DNA from: Phoronis ovalis
Taxonomy: Eukaryota > Phoronida > Phoronidae
Reading direction: 5' to 3'
DNA: 27,047 nt
NCBI GenBank assembly: GCA_028565635.1
Contig: JAOXYB010045170.1
Location: 1 to 27,047 of the forward strand
A model generated the notes under the pieces. The model did no database searches, was not told the DNA's origin, and saw nothing but the letters and a program-made list of their open reading frames with translations. Each line of letters starts with the position of its first letter. Position 1 is the stretch's first letter. Below, piece by piece: positions 16,194 through 27,047 of this stretch. A program made the translations under genes and the position numbers.

Positions 16194-19050
16194 CTGTAAA
16201 AAAAATAAATTAAATCGTAAAGCGAGACACAGAATAATACATAATACTCATGAAAACAGCCCTGCATGGAAAAACTATTTCTGATTTACGAAGTAGTGCA
16301 CCAGATAGCCTTTCTTAATTACCAATGGTACATATGAAGAAAGAAATTAGATCGTCACTGTAATGTATTTTAAGCATCGATGTTATGTAATATCCTGCAT
16401 TAAAATTATGAATGGGAATATTGATTAAAATTATGAATGAGATTATGCGTTATGTAAGAAAAGGCAAAACTATGTAAAATATAATCATCAGAGGTCATAA
16501 ATGATGGATGAAATCTAGAGTAATATATTTAATTCATCCTAGTTAAAATTAATTGGCAGATGTTGCTTTTTATTTTGCACTTTAATTGCAGGCGATATCT
16601 TATTCAAATCTGTTGTCATACAGAATCTAATAACTGCTGGCTAGCGGAAGCCGAATTTTAATCAATTAAAAATATTTTCAATTTTGCACGTTGATTTCAA
16701 GCTTTTGAATTAAGCGAACAAAATTGCGATGCAGTCTTTGATCGATCCTTAGAATCCACGATAAATTTTATACACGAAATGTGACAATATAAAATACCAT
16801 CTGTAGTATTTTCAGGCGTTGTCTCTGTTTTTCAATTTTTAATTGAATAGAAGCAATACGAGAGTGGTGCCAGTATCTCATCCCGTAGCCCGAGCCCGTA
16901 GCACATTAACTGTTGTGTTATAAAAAAAAATGTTGCATCCATTCATAACGGACCCTCAGAAATTGCCGCCACTGTTAGAGCTGCATTTCTGGACATTTAA
17001 ACATGGTGTTAATGTAAATTAGGGTGGCACAAAACTCAGCTGATTGCGTGTTCATTGTATTCTTCGTTTAATTAATAGATGTGATACCCGGGTGTGATCC
17101 CTGAAGTCATGCATACAATATTAATATTAAATGAAGTATTATGAAAGTAATATTCCTGTCTGTAGCCGACACCTACATCACATCCTGTGACTCCTCCTTG
17201 AACGAATACTCATAAGAATAACAATATTTAATTATAAGTCACTGTGGCTTTGTTAACAGCATTTCATATCTTTCATTTAATAAGCTTCAGTAATTGATGT
17301 CAACCTTTAAAAAAACTGTGGAAGATCTCAGTGGTACAATTATATTACCATGACGTCAATAATGTTTTAGCATTCAGCAACGTTGTCTCTATACAGAATA
17401 AATCTTTGAAATTATTCAAGACTAGACTTAATATTGGTATAAGCATCTCTTAACGTTCTGATTTAGTTGCATATATTTAAGGAAGAAAAAATACGAAATA
17501 ACTTAAATTTGGCGTATTAGCTTATTATTTGCAATGTGTTTATTGTGTATTTTTGCATTATTAGCCAGCAGTATTTTTTTAAACAATAGTTCAGTCATCC
17601 ATGTTTTAATCTGGATGAGGTTGAATTCCGATCAATCATTTATAATCAAATAAGCTTCAAATAATGTTTCCTAAATGCATACTTCAAAACATAATCAAGG
17701 TTGAACAAAAAAACAACTGACATAAGAAAACATGTATTGCCTGTGCCTGTGACAGTTGGTTCAGGCTGTAAAAACAACTGACATTAGAAAACTAGCCTGC
17801 ATGTTTTTCAAGTTCTTATGAGACTGCGGGATTTTTTAAAAATAACACTTAAAAGTTTATTCACTTTAATGATGATGAAACCCTGAAAATATCTAATTAA
17901 ATATGACTTTAATAATGTTTCCTTGAGCGACTGGAATGAAACTATTGCTATTGGAAAGCGAGACATTAAACAGCACACATTACACGAAATACATTCCCGG
18001 GGATGCATTATGCCAAAACATGCTTTTTTCAATGAAATTTCGAATAAAATGAGCTATCGGAATTTATTTATCTATACTTTTTAATTATAATTTTCTTAGA
18101 TATACTGTTTATAAATTTAACCACACACAAATCCTTGCACTACTCTAGTTGATTTTGTCATACTCATAGTTACAGCTGGGAAATAAAGTAGAATCAGTAG
18201 AATAGAGAATGAATCCATTTCGAGTTGGTACCTACTAGTACATTATTAATTATTCTGCTCAGGTAGATTTCCACGCCGGTGCATTAGCCTTCTATAATAT
18301 GTAAAACACCAAAAGTGTACCAGGCGAGTAATGATTGAAAATGGGATTTAACCTTTACGTAATAATAATAATTTATAACAAAAGATATTTAAGCTTAAAT
18401 AACATATTTTTCGAAATTCATGTTATAACAGTAGGCTTCCAATTTCGTCACTAGGTGGACTCAGTGGCCCTGTGGTCAAAGACAGCCTTTATCGCAAAAG
18501 TCTAAAGTACTAAATTTCGTAACATTTGTTATCTTTTGTAAACACTCTCACTAATTTCAAATGTGACTTTAAAATTAAACGAACTTAAACAACGAATTTT
18601 AGTTTTGATTGAGCTTTGGTTAATTAGCTTGCTGAACCGCAATTCATTTCTTTGACCACAATTTTTCATTTTATGGTTAACCTTATTATATGTGTCCCGT
18701 TTTTTGGACATCGCTCAATCACGAGCCAATCGCATCCCTTTAAGCACCTGTATACTTTCAGTAATATAAGACATTTATCGTGTAAGTCAATCACAAGAAA
18801 GTCAATAAACTTTATCTTAATCAAATATGAACTATAATACAAACAGTTGATAAATGTGAGTCAAAATTTAAGTTGTTTGATGTGGGACATTTTATATGTG
18901 ACTGAACATTAATACTGTAGGTGTAGGAGTTGTTAAATACTCAATATTTGCCAGTCTATCATTATAAAGTGTCTACTTGACACTAATAGACATCTAAATT
19001 TGCATATTTGCATTTACGGGTGTAAAGACTAGGCTGTCATGCTCAGTATC
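16194..19050. other. Long non-coding stretch
   Basis: Mostly AT-rich sequence without a supported gene. Noted: an exon-like plus-strand end at 17164-17213 (acceptor TTCCTGTCTGTAG, then DTYITSCDSSLNEYS and TAA), too short to call; and a ~23-bp direct repeat AAAACAACTGACAT-AGAAAAC at about 17709 and 17771. Confidence 0.5.
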
Positions 19051-19100
19051 CGTAATCCTGTAACTACTACCAGTCGGACCACCACTGCGTACTGAAAGGT

Positions 19101-19268
19101 GTAGGGGGTCCCCCCCCCCCAGGGTGCAATGCTCCCACTTAAAAATTGCAAATGCTCGCGGCAAGAAATAAAAAGTCGCCAAAAAAAAGCTCGCTGCTCG
19201 CATTTAAGAGTCAATGGATGCTCGCGGCTCGGGCTTAACAGACAACAATGCTCGCTGCTCGCGAAAAC
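19101..19268. repeat. GC-rich repeat segment with C11 run and spaced GCTCGC motifs
   Basis: The segment opens with GTAGGGGGT and a run of eleven C (19110-19120), then has four GCTCGCGGC/GCTCGCTGCTCGC motifs starting at about 19152, 19189, 19218 and 19248. Its composition is unlike the flanks and it reads as part of a dispersed element, but I found no terminal repeats or second copy here. The plus ORF 19214-19489 begins inside it and has no recognisable domain. Confidence 0.5.
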
Positions 19269-19499
19269 CCTCTTACCCCCGTATTTTAAAATTTAAAAAT
19301 GCACAAGTTGAAGCTTTTATTACTAATAAGTTAGAGTATTTTATAAACGCTCTGCTCAATGTCCTGTGTTGCGCAATATTTCGCCTCAGCAAGACCAACT
19401 TGGGAACCTATATGTTAGCTCGCAAAGAGCTCTTGGACACAATTCTAATGTTTAATTTCGTTGTCCGAGATGTACATCTGGGGTATTAGCAAATTAGAA

Positions 19500-20560
19500 A
19501 CTCTTGGTGGAGTTATAGATCGTGAAGCCCTGTTGACGCCCCGTTTATTGCTAACTGGCGCGTGATTTATCGCTTTCATTACAAGGCATTTTGATGTATC
19601 AAAAATATTTCAGCATAAAGTTATCAATTATACAGATTTTACAAAATGTTTAGCAAATTTGCAGAGGTTTTGTCTGATTTCTAGTACGTATCATTAAATT
19701 TTATTTTCAGTTACTTTACGAAATACTATAAATAGAATATAAAAGTGACATATACCAACATGTTGAAGAGTGTGCAAATGCTAAAGGGACATTAAGAGTG
19801 TTGACATATACTGGAAATTCCTGTGAATTTTTTCAAATAAAGCTTAAAATATCTGACAAATTTTTAAACAAATTCAAATGTTTACTTTTTTTGTAAGTTC
19901 ACTTCATAATCTCCATTGGCATTTTTTTTATATCGTAGAACTGAAATATAATCAGATAATGAAATCATTGAACAACTTGAAGCAGACCAACGACAATATG
20001 AATACAAAACGTGGCATTTCACGTTTTACCTGTTTTCATCCATACCTACCTAATGATGTTTGAAAAAAATATTTTCAATTTACATTGTTACTCATGAGTA
20101 GATCTGAAAAGAGGTCTACTACCTCATATTTTAATTTGATATCTATAATACCAAACATTATCATGAAGTCAAGTACAATTCAAACCAACTTTACCACAGT
20201 ACCACTGTACCGCACTGCTTGAAACTGGAATTTTTATTTAATGTAAATTTTTTATCATTAATCCTTATCTCAACCAAAGGACTTTGGCTTTTTCGCACTA
20301 CAATGAATTCGTTATCTATGCGCCTTCTTATCTAAAATGTGCAACTCACGTGTACTCTATATCATTAAGCTCTAAATGGTTTGATTAGCAATTTTTGAGT
20401 AAAATAAGATTTTTTATATAGATTGCTAAACACACGAACGATCAGTTGTTGAAATACTTGTCATCTCTGTATGACAGACAGGTTTAATTCGTTTGCATGT
20501 CAGCAATAAAAAACCTTGTTACGAAAATTTGAGCAGCGTAAATTCCACTAGTCGATATCA
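19500..20560. other. Non-coding AT-rich stretch
   Basis: I see no gene, transposon end or regular repeat. The short ORFs here have no coding character. Confidence 0.45.
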
Positions 20561-20771
20561 CAAAAATTATGATGTCATAAATTCTATATATAGAAGTTAT
20601 ATGACTTGGCATAATTTTTTTACCGTTACACTTTATTATAATGTGAGATTATTAGAAATTCAATTTAATCTTCAAAAATTATGATGTCATATAAATTCTA
20701 TATATAGAAGTTATATGACTTGTCATAATTTTTATACAATACACTTTACTATAATGTGTGACTATTAGAAA
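20561..20771. repeat. Tandem duplication of a ~98-bp hairpin-bearing unit
   Basis: The units are 20561-20657 and 20673-20771 (period about 112 bp, ~90% identical, one 2-bp indel). Each starts CAAAAATTATGATGTCAT and folds on itself: AAAAATTATGA...GTCATATAA-TTCTA pairs with TAGAAGTTATATGAC..TCATAATTTTT around a TATATA loop. It looks like an inverted-repeat element that duplicated in tandem. Confidence 0.8.
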
Positions 20772-23051
20772 AACTTTTTAGTCCTTAAAATACTTATACT
20801 GAGTAATTTTTAATTATTCTTTTTATATTATGTCCGTCTATTTTTTAATTCTTTTGCTCGATCCCCTTATTATTTCTGCGGATTGCAGATTTTTGAAATG
20901 TTATTCCTGAGTATTTTTTGAAAGCCTCAGCATATTTTTTTATCTGAAGTTACATCAATTCAGTGGTAATACATTTCAGTAAATTAAAAATATAGTCAAA
21001 ACTGAATTTTACACCTTATCTCAAGATTTTCTTCAATTCATAGCCATACAAATAGCAAAATTTTTAGTTTCCTTTTTCGGCTGTGTATACCCACTATTTA
21101 TTTCTGTACTTTTATTTATCCATACTTAGTCATGTTAAAATATAGATATTTTAAACCAGTGTCTCAATAGTTTCCCTGAGTGATGTCACTCTGTTCTGAA
21201 TTAATTACTCAAAACTATAATACAGGCACACCTTTGTATAAAATGACTGTGGTTAGATTTTGCAATCGTATTTGTTTTTGTACATTTAAATTGTGGCTTG
21301 GCAACTACAAGATTTTATTTCTTTATATAGAGGTGATATTTCGGTGTTTTTCCCCAGTGTAGATTTTATGACTTAAACGTGGCCCAATTAAAAGCTTTAA
21401 ATCTCAAATCCGATATATAAAATGATTAATAAAAAATAAAGTATAAATGTATGTATAAATAATGGACATTTAATATATCCGTGCTTGTTTTATACAGGTA
21501 TATTGATCAACAACGCTTTTAGGACCTATTCCGCTTTGAGTTGAACGGGCAGGAAGAAGTAAGATCTTTCAAACCAGAAATGTGGGTGGTGCCATGGGAT
21601 AGGGGGTCTCCATCAAGTCGTGTACATATAATAATGTAATGTAATAAAATGTAAAATATAATATAAGTTGTTATAGATGGTGGGAGTTTCTAAAAGTGTC
21701 TCTTTTACTTAAAGCGGAATAAACTCGGATGAGGCTCTCTCGTCGGGTAATAGTCAGCTTTTACTAATTCATCGTCTTGATATCTACAGTAACAGTGTGT
21801 CAGCTATATTGATTTTTCGCTTCATCATAATATTTATTGCACAAAGTTGGATTATTTTGTTTCCGATATCTTACTGTACGCAACATGATATATAGAGACT
21901 AAGTCTTTAAAAGGTGCTTAACTCCTGCATCAGACATAAAATATTGATAAACCGTGATATAATAACGAGATATAACAAGTCATCATCAGGTCGTGCTGTC
22001 TACGGCGCAATCAATGCAGTTATCTCTGTGAAAACGTGTCTCTAGTCATATACATCGAATTACCCTTGCTGCAGTATGTCAAAGAACACACGGTGCTAAT
22101 GAATTAGGCAGGACATTTATAGTTATATATGCGTACAATATAACGGTTACATTCCCTAGTAGTGTACCCACACAATCTAAATCATCGTGATTACTCCAAG
22201 TTTACAAAGACCATTAAATATTATTTATATTTATATTATATTTATGTATTGCCAACAGAACGGGCTGGTCTCAAAGTACTGAAAACAAATATGCACTTTT
22301 AATTATTAAAAACAAGAAGATTGTGAATTCAAGACTAGTTTTGTGACAAAATTTAATTAATAAACGCAAGGAACAAAGCACGCATTGCTTAGACATTTGT
22401 GTTTTTATTAAAAAAAAATCTGGTATAATATTCATGTCACAAAACTTCAATTATAAAAATATAACAGAATCTGTAGAAAACAGTAGTACTAACCCTAATG
22501 AAAGTATGTCTTTTTCTCCCGTTTTTAGTGTTTTAAAATTTACGTTAAAACATTTGAATAACTTCATAGGATATGATTTCACAATTAAAAGAAAGACAAT
22601 ATTTGAAGTATTACTTTATGGATGATCTTACCCCCTACTGATGTATTTAAATATTAACTTTGATTAATATCTACATATATAAATCAAGATAATATATTGT
22701 GTAGACAGGACTTATACAAGTTATATTTTAGGGGTTGTATACATAATGCATAGCTATTGTAAAGCAATAACTTTTAAAAGTAAAAATAAAAGAAAAGTGA
22801 AAGCGCGTTATCTCTTCATTAGAATACAGAAAAATGTGTATACCAGTAACATTTGTTGTACTTAGTAATTAATATAAACTTTAATTGTATTATTCAATAA
22901 TTATGAGTTTTACATTACGCTACATGAATAAAAGTACTTTTTCTCTACAGTACGTTTCCGTAGAGCAACCATTTTATTTTTTTCAAAAAATTCAAAAACA
23001 TGCTGTTGTTAGTTAAACATTCGCGATTTTTCAACAAAAATACACGTAACA
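20772..23051. other. Non-coding stretch
   Basis: AT-rich with no supported gene. A possible pair of terminal inverted repeats (ATTCCGCTTTGAGT near 21528 and ACTTAAAGCGGAAT near 21707, one mismatch) would bound a ~200-bp element without visible flanking duplication. ORFs at 21180-21362 and 22434-22625 have no defensible features. Confidence 0.45.
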
Positions 23052-23330
23052 GTGCCCTCTTAAAATATTTACTTGTAGGTGTGTACTTCGTTGTCTAGCA
23101 ATGACCCCTTAAATATTTGCTTGTAGATGAGTACTCCGTTGCCTAGGAATCTAATCATATATTTAATATTCAAGCCAGCGCCCCCTAAAATATTTGTTTG
23201 TAGATGAGTACTTCGTTGCGTAGCAATTCAGTCATATTTTTAATATTCGGCCAGTGCCCCCTAAAATATTTGTTTGTGGACGAGTACTTCGTTGCCAAGG
23301 AGTTCAATCATATATTTAATATTCAGCCAG
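23052..23330 (+). repeat. Four-copy tandem repeat, ~76-bp unit
   Basis: The units begin at 23052, 23103, 23178 and 23254 with GCCCCCTAAAATATTTG, followed by GTAGATGAGTACTTCGTTGC and CATATATTTAATATTC. Units 2-4 are 75-77 bp; the first lacks about 25 bp at its end. Copies differ by 10-15%, so the array is not freshly made. It is non-coding. Confidence 0.9.
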
Positions 23331-23397
23331 GTATAAGTTGATATTTCCTTCTTTACGGAGGACGTGTTAGTAATTAGCGGATTTTTATTAAACTTAC

Positions 23398-23435
23398 TTA
23401 AAGAGCTTGTTGTATCTCCTCACTCACTGGCACAC
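23398..23435 (-). CDS. Very weak candidate last exon
   Basis: On the minus strand a good pyrimidine tract and TTAACACAG precede a 12-codon end, VPVSEEIQQAL and stop, with AATAAA only 9 nt beyond (23384-23389). The arrangement of acceptor, stop and polyadenylation signal is suggestive, but the segment is far too short to establish a gene and no upstream exon is identified. Confidence 0.15.
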
Positions 23436-23620
23436 CTGTGTTAACAAGAGCACTTAAAACACGAGTTAGGAAAAAAAAGTTTAGAAACTGTGTTACAATC
23501 TGAAATGATACATCCGTTCACATGGTCTAAATTTACACCTTTGTTGTTTTCGTTTTTTTACCGGTATATCTAATATCCCTTTAGACAATAAGGTGTCATC
23601 AATTTGTAAACAGGTTTTAG

Positions 23621-23782
23621 AATTTTGACTCTCTTGAGACTCAAATTAAACAAAATACAAACATAACATCTGTCCTAAGAATGAAAGGATTTACAGTATC
23701 GCAAAATCAGGGGAAAATATGGATCGATAAAGTTGAAACGCCCTCAGCAATACACCCTCGACAATTAGACGTAATAGAATGA
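23621..23782 (+). CDS. Weak candidate exon, product unknown
   Basis: After CAGGTTTTAG the plus strand is open for 53 codons to TGA, beginning NFDSLETQIKQNTNITSVLR and including KGFTVSQNQGKIWIDKVETP. The residue mix (W, G, D, E, P) is more protein-like than typical AT-rich noise, and an acceptor is present. No partner exon, polyadenylation signal or family match was found. Confidence 0.25.
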   Translation, partial: NFDSLETQIKQNTNITSVLRMKGFTVSQNQGKIWIDKVETPSAIHPRQLDVIE

Positions 23783-25080
23783 TTGTTCAGTGTTTTTCTC
23801 AATACCTTCTACTATGTTTATTTCGTCACTGCCTAATTATCACCTTATTAATACTGTAAATTATACTGATAGGTTCTTCCTTGAGAATGCTGTAATGTCT
23901 CACTTAGTATCCTGTTTTATTTTATATTTCTTTTCAGTGATAATTTCATAATTTGAGAGTAAATTATGTTCATCGTTATACGTTTACCATTCTTCTCTTT
24001 GACGGAAAATGAATTTGCTGTGTCTCCTCACATTTCCCTAATCATCCATAATTTTCTATTCTGTCTCGTTAAAGACTAACATAGGACAAAAAAACAAATC
24101 TTGAAACTCCAACTTTAATTACTTGAAAATGGTTTGGGTTAAGTTTTGTTAATAGTCAATGTTAACCTGCCTTTTAAAGAATAATTTAGGCATATGTTTC
24201 TTATAAAAGTGACTAGACTAAAATCATTATATAAAAGCAATACAATTAACTACCATGAAAAACGCCAAAATTTAAAAATTATGTATATGTACACTCTCAA
24301 CCCGTCTCAAATTGTTTCAGACGTTAGATCTGTGATGTGACAACGTGTATATGCCATGCACCTGAATTTACACCACATGGGGCAATTGGCCGGCGGGCAA
24401 TACTGTTTAAAAAATCCTGTATGTATGACCGGTATTTAACCTGTCCTGAGTAAATAAAAACTTTATATTCTGTTATTATACTGGAATTTCCTACTTTGCC
24501 TCAAGAGCAAAAAAAATCGATGTAACCGCAGCCGTTTGTATTTACAGTGCGTATGCTATCTAACGATAAGGTCTACATAACTAGTGGAAATTAATACAAA
24601 TAAATGAGTTTTAATTAATTTTCATAAGATTTGTTGTCTCAAGTTGATTTATCTATTTCATTTCTAGAAAACTTCATGGTTCTCAAAAGCATCAGTTTTT
24701 TGATGAGAGTTGAGTTTCAAAATAATAACAACTCATAAGCGCATTAGTATACGTATATTTATTTAATTTGCAATGTAAATATCAGCACTATGAAAAGTTC
24801 TTTAAAAAGAGGTATGATTCCTAAGACTTCTGCACAGGCAAACTATACTACATGCGTTTCACAGTTTGATAAATAAATATAATATGTTATTTTATAATCA
24901 ATATGCTTTTGAACATGTTTACAGACCAGATTTCCGAGTAGGCGTAGTTTAACTGAGGCAGTACAAGGTTAATGAAATTCAAATCAACCCCGGGAAGTAA
25001 ACTGCTGTACACACATTTCATTAGCAGCACCACAAAGCCACAAACCTACCAAGGTTTTGTACGCTTTCTTTCTTCCAATT
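23783..25080. other. Non-coding stretch
   Basis: I see no supported gene or repeat. It is AT-rich, with occasional splice-like signals but no frame that can be defended. Confidence 0.45.
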
Positions 25081-25085
25081 TTCAG

Positions 25086-25363
25086 CAAGCTATATGTCAA
25101 ACTATATCTGAAAGGCGGTTACAGTAAGACCGCGGATGGTACTTTAGGTGCGACATTGCCATTGCTAATTTCCTTGCTATCAAAAAATTTATAGGTCAAA
25201 GGTCAAATATCTAACATTTGTCAATACGGTTCGATATGATGGTAATGGGTTACAAGAAGGTAATTTTTTGTCATACTTTCAATTAATTTATGGAGGAAAC
25301 ATTCCCGTAACTTATAACAGTCCTCAATTTGACGTATGGCAACTTGAAGGCCGGGTGAGTTGA
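25086..25363 (+). pseudogene. Two overlapping exon-like frames, possibly a frameshifted relic
   Basis: A strong acceptor (CTTTCTTCCAATTTTCAG) leads into a 35-codon frame, KLYVKLYLKGGYSKTADGTL and on, which stops at 25192. A second frame, open from 25169 to the donor-like CCGG|GTGAGT at 25354, reads FVNTVRYDGNGLQEGNFLSY, then FQLIYGGNIPVTYNSPQFDV. The frames differ by one base in register and overlap, as a frameshifted gene would. I cannot name a family. The segment is laced with AGGTCA motifs, so it may instead belong to a repeat. Confidence 0.25.
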
Positions 25364-25502
25364 CCTTAAAATCAAAAGGTCAAAATCGCTAAATTTTCAG
25401 AAATTAGGTTTCTATATATGCATTTAAAGATCCTCAAGAGGTCAAGGGATAACTTTCCAAAATAATGGATTTATTGGTCATTTACAGGTCAAACAAAGGT
25501 CA
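25193..25502 (+). promoter_or_regulatory. Cluster of AGGTCA nuclear-receptor half-sites (DR1 and DR5)
   Basis: Exact AGGTCA half-sites occur at 25193, 25200, 25377, 25439, 25486 and 25497, with TGACCT at 25361. The pair at 25193-25205 is a perfect direct repeat spaced by 1 (DR1, the type bound by RXR, HNF4 or COUP homologues). The pair at 25486-25502 is a perfect direct repeat spaced by 5 (DR5, the retinoic-acid-receptor type). The density over 310 bp is striking, but no promoter or expressed gene is identified nearby and such motifs can be part of a repeat. Confidence 0.35.
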
Positions 25503-25721
25503 TATAAATCAATAACAAAAACTTTCGCTTTCTAAAAGGCTACCTATCTAGTGTTATAAGTATCTGCATTATATGGCATAAGGACAGTTAAACCACAGGC
25601 GTCAGGATATGGCCGAGTGTAACATTGCGGCCGTCATAGTCCCGGATTCAGAGTATAGCCGATCTGAAAGCAGTTCTCCCTGTGTCTTATACTCCCGGCT
25701 TATACTTCGGCTTATATCCCA

Positions 25722-25935
25722 GGGGTACTGTCATTCAAAGTCACTATATATATATATATTGTGACTTTGAATGATATATATATTTTTCCATATTTATTTA
25801 CCACAGGGTCTATAATTTACAAGTGAATTTTACACAGGGTATCTATTTAGGGAGAGTTATTTACGACAGGGTATATTTTTCATTTTTTTTTATTTACGAC
25901 AGTGATTTTTATTTACCACAGGGGCAGGGTTTTTT
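25722..25935 (-). repeat. Spaced-motif repeat element, copy B (internally deleted)
   Basis: It is reverse-complemented relative to copy A. It begins GGGGTACTGTCATTCAAAGT, then shows a 14-bp inverted pair (25731-25744 with 25761-25774) around a TA run. Five TTTACCACAGGGTAT-type motifs follow, including the TATAATTTACAAGTGAATTT segment shared exactly with copy A. Compared with A, the middle section is missing. Confidence 0.7.
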
Positions 25936-26811
25936 ACCCTAGGCCCCACACCCTACCGACTTTTCTGTCGAGTACCCCCGGGCTTATACTCATTAAAGTT
26001 TCACTTCTCCTCTTTTGTTCTGGCATTTTGAGTTGTTTTTTAAACTAAAAGGGGACACAATAGAAAAATATTGACACAAATTTTACCTTTCTAAAGTGAA
26101 ATTTACCAAAATTTGGTGGGATGATTTGCGCTAAAGTAAAATACGAATTTTATCGTTTGTGTTTGTTTAATTTTCCGGGGGTAGTCTTCAAAATGGAATA
26201 GCAAAACATTTTGGTGGTCATGCACAAACATTTAACGGGGGGTAGGGTACATAGTAACGTTCAGTTTTATCAGGTATTCTTTTCGCGCAATGTTTTGGAT
26301 TTTTTTATGAAATGATTTTTTACTATAACAAGTGGATGGGGAAATCAGTTGTATCCCTAGCTGCATGCAGTATATAACTCAAAATTACACTACGCTTTAG
26401 TAATCAACCGAGGTAACCACTAAAATAATTCTGCTGAGACACGGTCGATGAAACTTGTAACTCGAACGACGTATAATTTTATCAAGTTTTATATTTTTTT
26501 GTAATATGACACTTCAAATTTAAAATGCCTAAATTCCCACCAATATATATCTGTGTATAATTATTAAAAAAATTATAGTTGTCTAGTTTTTTTAAAAATC
26601 ACTTAGAATATTATTCTTACACGTTTTACTCAAAGATATTGTATACATCCGGTACCTTAATAAATGACAACATTTTTATAGTTTCTTCGGCGTCATCAAT
26701 AGAACTGCTAGGCTAATTTATTTCTTATTTAGCATTTTCTTTCAGAGAAAATGAATAATGTTTTTGATAATGTGCCATCATGCTGGTGAAGTGGGTCCGA
26801 TTCAAGGGGGG
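25936..26811. other. Non-coding stretch between repeat copies B and C
   Basis: It contains short G-rich runs (CCGGGGGTAG, AACGGGGGGTAGGGT) but no gene or defined element. Confidence 0.45.
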
Positions 26812-27047
26812 AGGGGGTACTGACATTCAAAGTCACTATATACATGTGCCGCCCAATAGACTCTCACTTTTTTCCAACTTGTGCATTTACCACTGGGTAT
26901 GTTTTCAAAAAAATACTTATTTACCATAAAGTGTATTTCTTGGAAAAAGCATTTAAGACAGATATAAAAAATTAAGGTCTGCAAATGTTCACATATCTAC
27001 CTACCACAGGGTATATAATTTTCAAACAAATTAATTTACGGACATAT
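26812..27047 (-). repeat. Spaced-motif repeat element, copy C (cut by window end)
   Basis: It starts GGGGGTACTGACATTCAAAG like copy B, continues with TGCCGCCCAATAG as in the end of copy A, and carries four diverged TTTACCACAGGGTATA motifs. Unlike B it keeps the middle section found in A (TTTCTTGGAAAA-GCATTTA). It runs off the window, so its far end is not seen. The minus ORF at 26802-26984 is a by-product. Confidence 0.7.

Noticed and set aside
17164-17213. Plus-strand terminal exon reading DTYITSCDSSLNEYS
   Set aside because: Only 15 codons after the acceptor; a second frame ends equally well, and no upstream exon was found.
1-27047. tRNA, rRNA or organellar genes
   Set aside because: No cloverleaf-like GC-rich 70-mers, rRNA core motifs or mitochondrial coding sequences were seen by eye; a covariance-model search would be needed to exclude tRNAs fully.

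Overview
The window is AT-rich, intron-bearing nuclear DNA from an animal. Coding exons are short, carry GT-AG splice sites, and are separated by small introns in a sea of non-coding sequence full of short inverted-repeat elements. The repeat style (many foldback/MITE-like elements, spaced-motif repeats, a decayed C2H2 zinc-finger copy) and the Shisa-like fragments would suit a mollusc or other lophotrochozoan, but that placement is a guess. There are no operons, rRNA or tRNA genes, or CRISPR arrays.

Layout. 0.5-0.8 kb: an 8-bp-TSD MITE. 0.87-0.94 kb: a hairpin. 1.44-1.84 and 4.16-4.56 kb: two base-for-base identical 400-bp copies in direct orientation. They flank a plus-strand cysteine-rich exon (2.67 kb) whose G-E-x-C-x15-C-x3-CC pattern resembles the Shisa ectodomain, and a 9-bp/45-bp minisatellite that encodes Trp at every third residue (3.4-3.7 kb). 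4.67-6.56 kb: the one well-supported gene, minus strand, four coding exons plus a likely 5' UTR exon. It encodes a 246-residue type I single-pass membrane protein with a signal peptide, a short ectodomain without cysteine, one membrane helix and a Pro/Tyr-rich cytoplasmic tail. All intron phases agree.

7.1-7.75 kb: a perfect 132-bp palindrome next to a ~410-bp inverted-repeat element that itself contains a 28-bp-arm hairpin. 7.77-9.2 kb: a plus-strand zinc-finger gene relic with an ATGGCGGAG|gtaagc start, an intron, then finger remnants broken by frameshifts and stops. 9.2-27 kb: mostly non-coding. It holds a dispersed repeat family built on a spaced TACCCTGTGGTAAA motif (11.8, 25.7 and 26.8 kb), a MITE at 15.46 kb with TIR and TSD, tandem repeats at 20.6 and 23.05 kb, hairpins at 12.4 and 13.2 kb, an LTR/PBS-like segment at 14.4-14.7 kb, a cluster of AGGTCA half-sites at 25.2-25.5 kb, and several isolated exon-like open segments of low confidence.

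The most interesting biology is at 2.6-6.6 kb. A complete signal-peptide/TM/PY-tail gene lacks the cysteine-rich module expected of Shisa-type adaptors, while an orphan phase 1-1 exon that looks like that module lies 2 kb away on the opposite strand inside a 400-bp direct-repeat bracket.
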